The notes under the pieces: model-generated | What the model was told of the DNA's origin: nothing | What the model saw: only the letters and a program-made list of their open reading frames with translations | Database searches by the model: none | Translations under genes and position numbers: made by a program | Shown here: in pieces, positions 53,156 to 63,445 of the stretch | Layout of the letters: each line of letters begins with the position of its first letter | Numbering within the stretch: the first letter of the stretch is position 1 | Origin: Ditylenchus dipsaci | Taxonomy: Eukaryota; Nematoda; Chromadorea; Rhabditida; Anguinidae | DNA: 64,000 nucleotides | Direction of reading: 5' to 3' | Assembly (NCBI GenBank): GCA_004194705.1 | Contig: SADC01000026.1 | Span: 124,001-188,000, forward strand

Positions 53156-53604
53156 TTTAGTATTTTTTTTCTAAAATGTAAACAAAAAGATATACCCGAC
53201 AGCTGCGACGTGGTTTTGAGTTAGTTTCTGATTTGATACTGATAACTCGTTTGTTTCAGTGGCTGACTTATTAGAAAGTAAGTTGGAGTAGCGTTCAGCC
53301 ATGCTTGCAAATTTTGATCTCATCTGAATTAGAAAAGTTTAAAGTACTTTGTATGTAAACAGAGCGAGAGGACTTCACCGAAAAAGGCTTTGAAGCAAAA
53401 CAAAGTGTTACAGTATTCACAGTGTTACAGTTAGGGTTGGTGGACGGGAATTTTCCCAGAAAAAATTTACCATGAATTTGTGTTCGGTAGAAAAATTTGC
53501 ACGAAATTAAAAAATTCAAAAAATCAGCAATTTACAGTTGATTTTTTCTTTTGGCTTACAGTGCTCAAATTTATGTGATCTATTTTTGTTTTTCACCTAG
53601 TTAT

Positions 53605-53915
53605 GGTTGTCGAGTCGAGTACTCGAAATCGAGTAATTTCGAGTATTATTCGAAAATTTCGAGTTTGAAGTATAGAATATTATAATTAAAATGTGCTCGA
53701 GGACCAAACTTTTTTATGGCTTCATTATGCCTTACCAACTTTAAATAATTAAATTTTTAACCAAAATTTAACGAAAATTCTGCTCCGAATCGAGAAAATT
53801 TCGAGTAATATTCGAAATTTTTCAGGTATCGAGTATCGAGTCGAGTACTCGAAAATTTCGAGTTTTGATAGGATTTCAAGTCGAGTACTCGAAAATTTCG
53901 ATTACTCGACAACTC
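53605..53915. mobile_element. TCGAGTACTCGA-rich hAT-like MITE
   Basis: The left TATGGTTGTCGAGTCGAGTA and right ATTACTCGACAACTCTA are inverted, and the right end read outward (TAGAGTTG) is hAT-like. Six of eight flanking bases match (CACCTAGT / GTCCTAGT). The interior is full of TCGAGTACTCGAAA. Confidence 0.6.
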
Positions 53916-54274
53916 TAGTCCTAGTTCATACTAGGAAGTTTGCCTGTTGTTCGGGCTTTCTAATACGCCATCACTTGCTGACAGAAAATAGAAAATTTGG
54001 CGGTCACAAACAATTTTTTGCATGATTCGTGACACCAGATTCGTGTTAATCATGGAAGCTTTACTTATAGACACAATATGAAAGTCAAAAAATCACTGTC
54101 GAATTTCAAACTCCTCTTGATACAACAATTATCCAAGTATTGAATTTTCCCCAAGTATAATTTTTCCCCAACACAAATAATTATTGTTTCAACAGGAATA
54201 GTATCTATAAGAGTATCTATAAGAAAAGCTACCATGCTCAACCTGAATCTCGGGAGTTGAGGGATTTATGAATA

Positions 54275-54769
54275 GAGTTGGGTTAATTACCGGTTATAAT
54301 CTTTCGCGGTAATATTACCGGTCTTAATCTTTTTTTCGGTCATATTCTGGTCATAATCTTTTTTATCATATTAAAGAAAATTTTATCGATTAATCTCTTT
54401 TATTGCTTCAACGCCGACTTTCTTGCACTCCAAAACAAACCTTATCAGTACCTTCAAATACTTTTGTGCATTAACTGAACTTCAAATGCTTTCCATATCC
54501 AGCTACCATCCAGTACCCTGTACCTTGGTCACCCAACGCAAAAAGTCAAAATTAAGCAAAAAAACTGTCGTCCTTCACCTGAAAACATGTTTTCTACACG
54601 TTTCAGGCCCTAAAACACACAGAAAGTGTTTCGCACTCTTTTTTGGAATAGAGTTGGTGTACCGAACTCCGGCCAGTTTCCTGCTTGTTGAAAAAAAATT
54701 TGACCGATTTTTCATTATCCGGTCATAATCTAGATTATGACCGGTAATATTACCATTGACCAACTCTAG
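54275..54769. mobile_element. hAT-like MITE with TAGAGTTGG ends
   Basis: TAGAGTTGGGTTAATTACCG and GGTAATATTACCATTGACCA ACTCTA are inverted. Subterminal ACCGGT(T/C)ATAATC repeats mark both ends. No clear target duplication. Confidence 0.7.
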
Positions 54770-54940
54770 TTCTGAGCCTAAAGAGAATTATTATAAACAA
54801 AGCGACCATGATGGACACGAATCTCGTGTCAGAAGTTTCATTTCACACGGTCAACATACATTAAAGGGCTTTCGGAACTCCGCCGCTGTTTTTCCCGCCG
54901 CTTTTCTTTCCGCCGCCGAATCATTACCCCACCCGAGATT

Positions 54941-55276
54941 TGGCGTGTTTTTAACGCGGGAAGAGCTGTAGTTTATTTTCTTCACTGAAACTTTTTTCTG
55001 TTGGTACCATTTTGTAGCTAAGATTCAGAGCTTCAAAATGATTTATTGACAAACAAAATCTGATAAAAAAATTAGGGTAAAACTGCTGTACCACACTCAG
55101 GCCGACATCCGGACGAGTGTTGACCTGAGTTTGGTTCTATCCATTTTTTTATCAGATATTGCTTGTCAATGGCTTATTTTGAATATCTGAATCTTAGCTA
55201 CAAAATCTGAACAAGAGTAAAAACAGTTTCAGTGCAGAAAAAAAAGTACAGCTTTTCCCGCGCTAAAACACGCCAT
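54941..55276. mobile_element. Palindromic element, about 160-bp arms
   Basis: TTGGCGTGTTTTAACGCGGG-type left end and CCGCGCTAAAACACGCCA right end. The arms share TTGTAGCTAAGATTCAGA, AATCTGATAAAAAAAT and a CACACTCAG/CTGAGTTTG centre. Confidence 0.8.
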
Positions 55277-55468
55277 TCATTGTGAATGTGGCTTAAATAA
55301 TGTAACACTTTGTTTTGCTTCGCGTGCTTCAAGAGGCTAGTTAATCGCTCTATACGTCGAATTTTTTAAAATTTATTAGATACAGAATCAGCGTTAAATT
55401 CCGAGTTGAAATCGGTAAAGTGGCTATTTGATCGTTGGAGTCTTAATAAAAACAACATTGCTTGTAAC

Positions 55469-55812
55469 CTACTGTAGAATATTGGCTTGTTTTTGAGAAA
55501 GGGCTAGCACACGCATCAGTATCATCAATATTACTAGTGTTGGGCCAGCATGAGGTAAAGATTCACTTTCGATCATTTCTTGTATAGCTGGGCATTCATA
55601 GCTACTATTTGATACAAAATTGCGCATAGTTTTGCTGTCTAAAGAATTGTTATTTGACATTGTTTCATTAGATGGGATCCATATAACATCTTCACTACGC
55701 AAATTAACCGAATTTCCTTAATAGAATTTGAATTAGGCTGAATAATTGATTCAGAGGCAGATGCACTCTCAGTAAGACTGCGTTGAATTTGACGACGCAC
55801 TTCAATTGTGGA
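55469..55812 (-). pseudogene. Coding-like remnant, Ser/Asn-rich
   Basis: Two overlapping minus-strand frames give a continuous Ser-rich polypeptide if joined by a one-base shift near 55705: STIEVRRQIQRSLTESASAS upstream, then NLRSEDVIWIPSNETMSNNN and YECPAIQEMIESESLPHAG downstream. A second shift near 55560 would continue as NIDDTDACASPFSKTSQ. It is not low-complexity DNA and is probably a decayed or mis-assembled exon. I do not recognise the family. Confidence 0.35.
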
Positions 55813-55866
55813 ATAGTCAAGGGTATAATTGATCTAAAAGCAAGCGCTAAAAACAAGATACTACTG

Positions 55867-56335
55867 GAAAATGGCTCTGTAGGCTTTATATGTGTTCGTG
55901 CCGACGCCGAAAAAATATGCCTTGGTCCCCACCTGTCGTGTTTTTTTGCTCAAAAATTCAATTTTGCCTTGGTCCCCCAAGCTGAATTTTCTAAAAAAAT
56001 ATTTTTTCACGAATTGTTTGAAAAATCATCAAAATGTAATTCTGTGTTAGAAATACACATTAACGAGACTCCCGTAAGAGTAAAAAGACTGTTATGTCGG
56101 CCATGTGTTGGTCGCAGCACTACCAAAAACAGCACTTTTTCATTGAAAAGAATCAGGATACTTAAAAGTTGATAGAAAAATTGTTAAATTTAATGACGCT
56201 AGCCAAAATGTCTGCAAATAAATAGTTTTCGAGGTTATTAGAAGAAGAAAAAAATTTGCGAAAAAATCAACACGGGGGACCAAGGCATGATTTTTTCGGC
56301 GTCGGCATGAACACATATAGAGCCGCTCTGTACAT
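55867..56335. mobile_element. Foldback with GCCGACGCCGAAAAAAT arms
   Basis: Arms 55880-55960 and 56240-56325 are mirrored (ATATGTGTTCGTGCCGACGC / GCGTCGGCATGAACACATAT) and carry GCCTTGGTCCCC / GGGGGACCAAGGC. The interior 56000-56170 holds a frame reading HELFEKSSKCNSVLEIHINE that I cannot place. Confidence 0.75.
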
Positions 56336-56434
56336 TGTTAAGTACCGATTTTTGAAGTCGGTCCCCTCTGTTATATTTCGAAGTTCCCAACTATTTTTTA
56401 AAACTTTTATTGGCAAATAATTTCCTGAAAATAT

Positions 56435-57110
56435 TTTACTTAAAGTTGCACCCAGACTCCGGTGCAGACTCCGGCGTAATACCATAAATTGGGCCCTGTT
56501 TTACTTATGGGTGCCTTTTTTGTCTTGGTTTCCCTGTGGTTTTTTCAACGTTTTTATTCAGGATAACAATAACATTTTTTACTTCTCCGACTCTTTCTAC
56601 AAGATGCTTGGTTACCATGATTTTGGTTTTAAAATTTTACAGAAAAACAGTAAAAATAAATAGAAAACGTTAAAAAAACAACAGGGGGACCAAGGTAAAA
56701 AAGGCACTCATAAATTGAGTCTGCCATATTTTTTAGTTTTATTTGTCATGGATCCATACTGAGCTCACACTTCCAGGGAAACTTTTCGCGACGAACCCAA
56801 AAACGATTAAAGATGCTTCAGGTACTAAAAGCGGAACATTCAGGCTCCATAATTTCAATTGTTGCGCGACTCGATGATATGTGGGTTATTGACTCACGTA
56901 ACATGGAGTCGCGTAACAATTGAAATTATGGACCTGGATCTCTCCATTTCCGATAGCTGAAGCATCTGTAATCGTTTTTCCGGGTTTCCCGAACAAGTTG
57001 CCCTAGAAGTGTGAGCTCATTACGGAACCATGACAAATAAAGCTAAAAAATATGGCAGGGTCAATTGATGGTGTTAAGTGTTACGCCAGAGCCTGGGCGC
57101 AGCTCTAAAG
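56435..57110. mobile_element. Foldback interrupted by another foldback
   Basis: Outer arms: about 56440-56500 (GCACCCAGACTCCGG, CGTAATACCATAAATTGGG) and 57060-57108 (GTCAATTGATGGTGTTAAG, ACGCCAGAGCCTGGGCGCA). They continue inward as 56727-56905 and 56900-57060, with TGCCATATTTTTTAGTTTTA and TCACACTTCC...GAAGTGTGA in mirror order. A separate foldback, 56502-56722 (ACTTATGGGTGCCTTTTTTG / AAAAAAGGCACTCATAAAT), splits the left arm, with TAAATTG(G/A)G at both junctions. Confidence 0.75.
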
Positions 57111-58060
57111 AAACAAACTACACTAGCTAATTATTAATATAATATTTACTTGCAGAACTGAAATATGGGCTTCAATATACCAAAAGTTTAAAAAGTTCGT
57201 GAATTTTGTATAAAACTGGTAAAATTTTTTAGACTTTAATCAAAAAGTTCGGCAATGCATATCATAGAAATTTTGAAAGTTTTATATATTTCACCTTGTA
57301 GGCTGACGTAATACTGTGAGTGTAGCGATAATGGTCTACTAAAGTACTTTCAGTTGGAAATTTAGCGTAAGGGCATAAAAGCACTCATAAATAATGAGTT
57401 TGTAGTGGTCTGTTGCAAGATGAATTTCTAGTTCTTCTAGTGTTGAGTAATATTTTTGAGAGTTCAAGTAACATTGGTCACACTGGAACATATCTAAAAA
57501 AAATTCACGTCAATTCTTTTTTGAATAATTGAGAAAATTACTGCAATGGATAAGTTTAGAAAATTGATCAAAAACAGAAAAAAGCAAAATTATTAGGGGT
57601 GGTAATAATTGACCGTTTTTTCATTGGATTTTTTTAAATACTTTTTTATTTTTTTCAATACGCGTTTAAGCAATTAATATATAGTTAGAAAGGCTTCAAA
57701 ATGAGCTTCAAAAAAATTCCATAACATTATTTTTATTACATTAAGAAATTTGTTAAAAGCCTGACAAACATAGACACAGAAAATAGGGCAAAATTTTGAT
57801 AAGAATAGAAAAAAAGTTTTTGAAGTTTCCGAACCTAACTGTTATTTAATTGACAGAAAAAAATAGTCACAGAATCTTTGAGACTCATTATAAATCTGGC
57901 CTAGTGAAGAGTCTAAGCACCCTAAGCATAGATGTTCTTCTCAAACCCAGCAAGTAATTAAACAGGAAAAACTATATTAAGTGAATTCAACAGTTAATAA
58001 TTGCATTAAGAATTGGTGCGTGGTGGAGAGCTCTCAAAGTTTCGAAAATCAGCCGGGCAA
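57110..58060. other. No feature seen
   Basis: AT-rich sequence, no recognised repeat or gene. Confidence 0.3.
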
Positions 58061-58207
58061 GGCAACAGCTGGCTGTGCGCTGAATATAAGCTCAATTTTG
58101 ATAAGAGATTGTTTTGGCGACAGGTCGTGTTAGTAAGAAATTTTTTCGCTAAGAGCTCTTTTTGGTAAGAATTTTTTTTGGTGACACCAGAGATACACAA
58201 AAATTAC

Positions 58208-58425
58208 CCAGATGGTGGTGCCCAGGTAGTGATACCCTCATGGTAATCCTAGGTGGTGCTACTCGGGCGGAAGTACCTAAAGAGTGGTACCCAGATGGTA
58301 ATACCCAGGTCATGCTACCCAGGTAGTGATACCCATATGGTGGGACCCAGTTGGTGGTAATCTCATGGTATTGCCCAGGTAGTGGTACCGAGGTGGTAGT
58401 ACCCAGGTTGTAGTACCTTTACCAA
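58208..58425 (+). repeat. Minisatellite GGTAGTACCCA
   Basis: About 16 degenerate 12-14 bp units of GGTGGTACCCAGGTAGT type. Confidence 0.8.
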
Positions 58426-58736
58426 AATTCGATTTGAATAAAACTTAAAAATTACCCTGCAAAGCGGCATTTTACCACTATCAAACCGACTTCAGCATGC
58501 CCGAATCAGTTCAGAAAATAGGGTTTGGAACCTAAGAAGTAAAAAAAATTGCTCCAAGTGGACAACCACTTGATTTGGTAGTTTCAGACTATAAAATTTA
58601 AATTCCCGCAAAATTTTCTCAAAACCGAGTTTAATGGACCAAACCCCTATGGCTGCGCAGAATACTATCCAGGTGGTTTGGATGCTGTTAGGTATTGACC
58701 AATTTGGTATGGATCAATTCGGTGTGGATCAATTTT

Positions 58737-58985
58737 CTTAAAGGGAGGGTGAAAGCTCTCAAGGAGATAGTCTCGACACGAAAGGATTTTTTCCAAGTTT
58801 TGTGTTTTTCTAATGTGGTTTTAGAGCCATCTTTTGTTGACAACTCGGTGTTGCGATCTCAAAACCGAAATCAAAAAAGACATATGGCAGCCATGCTCTA
58901 AAACCACATTAGAAAAACACAAAACTTGGATAAACCCTTTCGTGTCGAGACTATCTCTTTAACAGCTTTAACCCTCCCTTTAAAG
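58737..58985. mobile_element. Foldback element (nested)
   Basis: TTAAAGGGAGGGTGAAAGCT and TTAACCCTCCCTTTAA are the ends; arms of about 95 bp hold GTCTCGACACGAAAGG and TAATGTGGTTTTAGAGC in mirror order around a 60-bp loop. Confidence 0.9.
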
Positions 58986-59233
58986 GGGCATGCCCACGCA
59001 GCGTGGCCCACGCTAATAATAGGTGGTGCCCGGGAATTCAAATTTTTTCCGAATCATTGAACTTCTATACGGTTTTTTCAACTTGGTTTCTAACAAAACA
59101 AGGCCTAGAATTTAATTTTAGGTATGGTTTTGTTAGAAACAAAGTTGAAAAATCCGTACAGAAGTTCAATGATTAGGAAAAAATTTTTGAATTCCCGGGC
59201 ACCACCTCTTATTAGTGTGGGCATGCCCTTTAA
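58985..59233. mobile_element. Foldback element (nested, adjacent)
   Basis: GGGGCATGCCCACGCAGCGT and GTGTGGGCATGCCC end the arms. GGTGGTGCCCGGGAATTCAA is mirrored by TTGAATTCCCGGGCACCACC exactly. It directly adjoins the previous foldback, and its left end shares AAAGGGGCATG with it. Confidence 0.9.
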
Positions 59234-59447
59234 TGGCCGTGAATGGATATCCACCTGACCAGGTGGTACCCATTTCGGGTTCTAATGCTACCTCGTAGAG
59301 CTACTTTGAACACGAAATTTTTACTTTGACTTTGAACTTTTTCCCCTTGATTTTCAGTCAATATTACAATTTTCTTAAAAAATTCTAAATAAAAGTCGTG
59401 TATTTATGTTACATATAGGTCAAATTACGACTATTTCTATAAGATCT

Positions 59448-59485
59448 GCACGTGTAGCGCAGTGGGTTAGCTTCCCACTTTTTAC
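59448..59485 (+). ncRNA. tRNA-like A box, truncated
   Basis: CGTGTAGCGCAGTGGGTTAG followed by CTTCCCACTTTTTACG looks like the 5-prime half of a tRNA-derived module; no B box follows. Confidence 0.4.
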
Positions 59486-59710
59486 GTTACAACAATTTTT
59501 TTATGTTATGCTTTATATATTTTGTATTATTTTTTTATCGTTTATACTGTTACCAAACAATTTCTTACCAAAATAACCGCATAACAAAAATCCTCTTACC
59601 GAACTAACCGCGTACCAAAAAATTTCTTACCAGGACAATTCTTACTGAAAAATTTCTTATCAAAACGACCTCTTGCCAAATTGACGCTTATATTTCGGTG
59701 TACAGCCCAA

Positions 59711-60460
59711 CACCCACACAAAATTTTGTTCGGTTGAATAGTGATTTCTGAGCTAATACTCTTTTCAGTTTCACGGGGTGGTGGATTTCAATAAGTTTAT
59801 ACCCATAATGCTTAATCAAAAATTCTTTTATTTGGCTTGAGGATTGATATCTGTGGAGGAAAACTTAGAATTTCAAACCTATCAAATAAATAAAAATACA
59901 AATCAATAATAAAATTTGGTAACCTTTTATGACATTTCTATCGTGCAGCCCTGATAGAGCGTTAAGCTTTTTCTTGTAAATACAAAAATGTGAAACTCAT
60001 CAAATACTGGAACTAAAAAGATTATTATGGCAGGAATCACCATACGAGCCAATAAGATCGCACCAATTTTCGTGACTCACCACGTATATACCATTCTATA
60101 GAGCATGAAAAACTGCACCAGAAAAAAACTTTGAAATAAAATATGGAGAGGCTTCTGGAATTTTTTGGAAGTCTCTCAAAAATATTTTAAGGTAGACTGA
60201 ATTTTTGAAAAATAAATTTTTTAGTGAGAAGTGTTAGTCTTTCTGTTTCAACTTATTTTGATTTCAATTTATGAGCTCCCAGTTAGCTTAAATACAATTA
60301 CTATATATCGATTTTTTTAGAGAAATCGATGCGGCAAGAAGCTACATACCCAATTTTTTTTCAAAAATGTCCGTATTTTCATGATTGTTTGTTAACACTT
60401 TCAAAATATCGAATAAAATGGGGGAACACATGCATGAAGCGTCGGAATTTTCATATCGTA
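59711..60460. other. No gene seen
   Basis: AT-rich. The frame beginning at 60329 (MRQEATYPIFFQKCPYFHDC) has a natural ATG but continues into the dispersed repeat at 60461, so it is doubtful. Confidence 0.3.
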
Positions 60461-60660
60461 ATTGAAAGTAAAAGATCATCATCAAACTTGTTTTTGATTT
60501 TTAAAAGATATTACACAAGGTCACATTTCTTACAGGCTACTTTTATTGCTGTTTGTGTGTTCGCTACAAATCAAGATAACATCTGAAATATGCATTCAAT
60601 TTGTTGCAGAAAATGACAACAATCAGCCACGATAGACTTGGCATTCCGTATTTTTAGGAT
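60461..60660 (+). repeat. Dispersed repeat, copy of 2870-3060
   Basis: It matches the reverse complement of 2870-3060 almost throughout, with small indels. Confidence 0.75.
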
Positions 60661-60900
60661 TCACAAAATAAATATATACTTGCTATTTTTCTCAAATTTA
60701 AAATTGGCCTTACTAGAATTTTGGTGTAACTCTTTGAAAACCGGATTATTAATTTTTTAACACGACAAAGGCTGTGTGTACCAAACTATGCGTTTTGTGC
60801 ATTATTTCACCCTGAGATGGCGGAAAAAAGTGGAACTGAATGGATTTGAACGGATTCAAAAGAATTCAAAAATCTCAAATTTCAAGAAAAAAACTTGATA

Positions 60901-61035
60901 CAGTCGAACCTCTTTATAGTGACACCCCTGGGGACCGACCCCTAGGTGTCACTATATCCAGGTGTCACCATATGGGGGTTTCACTATATTAAGGGTGTCA
61001 CTATATCGGGGTGTCACTATAAAGAGGTTCGACTG
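60901..61035. mobile_element. Pogo-type MITE with TA target, intact
   Basis: CAGTCGAACCTCTTTATAGT and ACTATAAAGAGGTTCGACTG are perfect inverted repeats flanked by TA. Five interior GTGTCACTATAT copies mimic the end. Confidence 0.95.
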
Positions 61036-61067
61036 TACAAAATTTGTGGTTTTTGATTTAAATTATA

Positions 61068-61852
61068 TTGGGTTGTAACATAAGTTCTGTCGGTTTTTGT
61101 TCATGAAGATTTTGTTTCAATGTAAAGTATTTCTACCATACTGTTATGTGTCATTTTGTAGAAAAGAATCTCCTATTTTATCGCTCTATTTCAGATTTCA
61201 CAATTTACAACAAAATGTTGATTTTTAGCATTCAAGAAATGAGCTGCAAGTTAAAAAAATAATTATCTCCGACATCTTTAGAACTAGTTAAAAGTTCAGT
61301 CAATTGTCAGGCGCTTTAGCAACAACTTAGCACCATGTTGTAGCGCAGATTAAGAGCTTCAAAATCCATTTTACAGAATGATTTTTGAAAATCTGAGTAT
61401 TGAGATTTGACTGTTTTATAAAAGCAAATTCTTCGAAAAATGACTGAAATTCAAGTTTTCTTAATTTTTTTTCGGATTTCAGTCATTTTTTGAAGAATTT
61501 GCTTTTTTAAAACAGTCATATCTCAATACTCAGATTTTCAAAAACCATTCTGTAAAATGAATTTTGAAGCTCTTAATCTGCGCTACAACATGGTGCTAAG
61601 TTGTTGCTGCAGCGCACAACAATTGACTGAACTTTCGACTAGTTCTAAAGATGTCGGCGATAATTATTTTTTAACTTGCACCTCATTTCTTGAAGGCTAA
61701 AAATCAACATTTTGAAATTGTGAAATCTGAAATAGAGCGATGAAATAGGAGATTTTTTTCTACAAAATGACACATATCAGTATGGTAGAAATATTTTGCA
61801 TTGAAACAAAATCTTCATGAACAAAACCGACAGAACTTATGTTACAACCCAA
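61068..61852. mobile_element. 785-bp mariner-like palindrome
   Basis: TTGGGTTGTAACATAAGTTC and GAACTTATGTTACAACCCAA are exact inverted ends, flanked by TA on both sides. The two arms of about 385 bp match almost throughout, around a centre near 61460-61475. The ends (..GGTTG.AA..AAGT.CTGTCGGTTTTTG) are of mariner type. No transposase remains. Confidence 0.92.
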
Positions 61853-62065
61853 TAATATAGCGATTTTATACAGCCATCTTGTAGAGCTGCTGAAGCCGAG
61901 TATTGCTCGCCTTTTTTTTAAGCTTTTATGTGCACAGAAGCATAATCGAAACAGCTCACTTCTCTTACACGGATAGGCACCACCACCCCGTCACGTATTA
62001 AAGAACTTTTTATACCAAAAGATTTTTCATATACCACATATCGGTTTCTGAAAGTTTTTAACCTA

Positions 62066-62672
62066 TTTTTTTGTCGAAGGTTCGATTCCCAATCTGACAT
62101 TTTTTTAACATTCAGTTTAACTTTAATTTAACTTATTTATCATGAGGCAACAAGTAATCAATTTTTTATTGATGACTAACAAAAATACAGGCTATAATAC
62201 TTCAAATTTTGAATCTTTATCTTTAACTTAAATCATAAAACATGCGTGAAAAAAATTACAAGTACATGGTGCTTATAAAAATTCGTCCGTTTCGAAATGG
62301 TCATAACTTTTCTATAGGCCTTTTTTTAAAACTCTGTTTTTAGAGATAGATTCTTCTCGCCGACTATTTTTTTTGTATATATTGTGAAAAACATGATTTT
62401 TGCTGTGGTTTGGGTGTTGACCATCTAGAGGCAATCCACAGGCCATGACTCAAATTACATGGGGGAACTAGCGAAAATTGTGCTTTTGACATTTTATACT
62501 GAAAAATACTAAAAAATCGATCTCTAAAAACAGAATTTTGAAAAAAAAAAACTAGAAAAGACTTATAACTATTTCAAAAGGGTTAATTGAATTTTTAAAA
62601 TCACGCCGATTGGAAATCGAACCTTCGACATAAAACGAGAGTGTGATCTATACCACTGCGTCACAAGTACCT
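62066..62672. mobile_element. Composite foldback with tRNA-like ends
   Basis: Outer arms contain GTCGAAGGTTCGATTCCCAA (62076-62095) and its complement (62612-62632). An inner foldback (about 62275-62600) has AAAACTCTGTTTTTAGAGAT / ATCTCTAAAAACAGAATTTT arms and the loop GACCATCTAGAGGCAATCCA, shared with 14430-14585. Only the right outer end keeps a full tRNA-like module. Confidence 0.7.
62602..62672 (-). ncRNA. tRNA-derived module
   Basis: On the minus strand GTGACGCAGTGGTATAGATC (A box) is followed about 35 bp on by GAAGGTTCGATTTCC (B box). The acceptor ends do not pair well, so it is a SINE-like promoter module or tRNA pseudogene. Confidence 0.55.
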
Positions 62673-62739
62673 ATGAGTGTAATGATATTTCTCCGTTTTT
62701 TTCAAGGCAAACCCCCCCCTTTCCCCTAATCATATAGGA

Positions 62740-63028
62740 CCACAACATCTTATCACTAAGTTGTAGCGCAACTTAAGAGCTGCAAAACCCATGCTCCAGA
62801 GTTTTTTTTTTTGATAATCTGAGTGTTGAGATATGGCTTTTTGGAAAGAACAAATTTCTTAAAAAATCACTAAAATCCAGCTTTTTCTTAATTTTTTGCG
62901 ATTTAAGTCATTTTTCAAGACATTGATTTTTTCCATTAGGCCATATCTCAATCTCAGATTATTAAAAAAAATTCTGGAGCAGGGGTTTTGTAGCTTTTAA
63001 GTTGAGCTACAACAAGTGACAAGATGGC
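62740..63028. mobile_element. Palindrome related to 61068-61852
   Basis: ACCACAACATCTTATCACTA and GTGACAAGATGGCTGTGGT are the ends. The arms share AGTTGTAGCGCAACTTAAGA, AGAGCTGCAAAACCCATGCT and GTTGAGATATGGC with the inner part of the 785-bp palindrome. Confidence 0.75.
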
Positions 63029-63230
63029 TGTGGTAAGAAGTCGTTTTGGTAAGAAATTTTTCAGTGAGAATTGTTTCGGTAAGAAATTTTTCGGTGACAG
63101 CAGGAAAAACGGTATTTTGGTAAAAGATTTTTTAATGCGAGGTTATTTCGGTAAGTAATTTTTTAATAACAGCACGAAAATTTTCTTACCAAACGACTTC
63201 TTACCAAATCGGCGCTTATACTTCGTGTGA
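63020..63230. mobile_element. Short relative of the GGTAAGAAATTTTT element
   Basis: Repeated GGTAAGAAATTTTTC units on the left and TTCTTACCAAACGACTTCTT, CGGCGCTTATACTTC at the right, as at 58065 and 59560-59700. Confidence 0.65.
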
Positions 63231-63265
63231 AGTTTAAAGCTTAATAAAACATTTGATCACTTAAT

Positions 63266-63445
63266 GGTTTTTGCGCGCCTGGTATGACAAAAATTAGAAT
63301 TGGCGGGGACACTTCTCTTTGGTCTCTGACTGTACTCTTTGCAGTTATTTCGAACGACTTTAAAGAGTAAAGTAAGAGATGAAACAGAAGTGTCCCTCGC
63401 CAGTTCAAAATTTTTGTCACGCCACTTCGCGCAAAAACCATGATA
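63266..63445. mobile_element. Foldback related to 15508-15700
   Basis: GGTTTTTGCGCGCCTGG and CGCGCAAAAACCATGA are the outer arms. GGCGGGGACACTTCTCTTTG is mirrored by GAAACAGAAGTGTCCCTCGC around a loop with CTCTTTGCAGTTATTTCGAA. Confidence 0.75.

Larger units (their letters stand above)
58065..59710. mobile_element. 1.6-kb element with GGTAAGAAATTTTT arms
   Basis: Left GGCTGTGCGCTGAATATAAG and right CTTATATTTCGGTGTACAGC are inverted ends. Each is followed inward by several GGTAAGAAATTTTT-like copies (left 58090-58185, right 59560-59680). Inside lie a minisatellite (58208-58425), two complete foldbacks (58737-58985, 58985-59233) and a tRNA-like A box (59448-59485). A related element with short arms is at 63020-63230. 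Confidence 0.75.
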
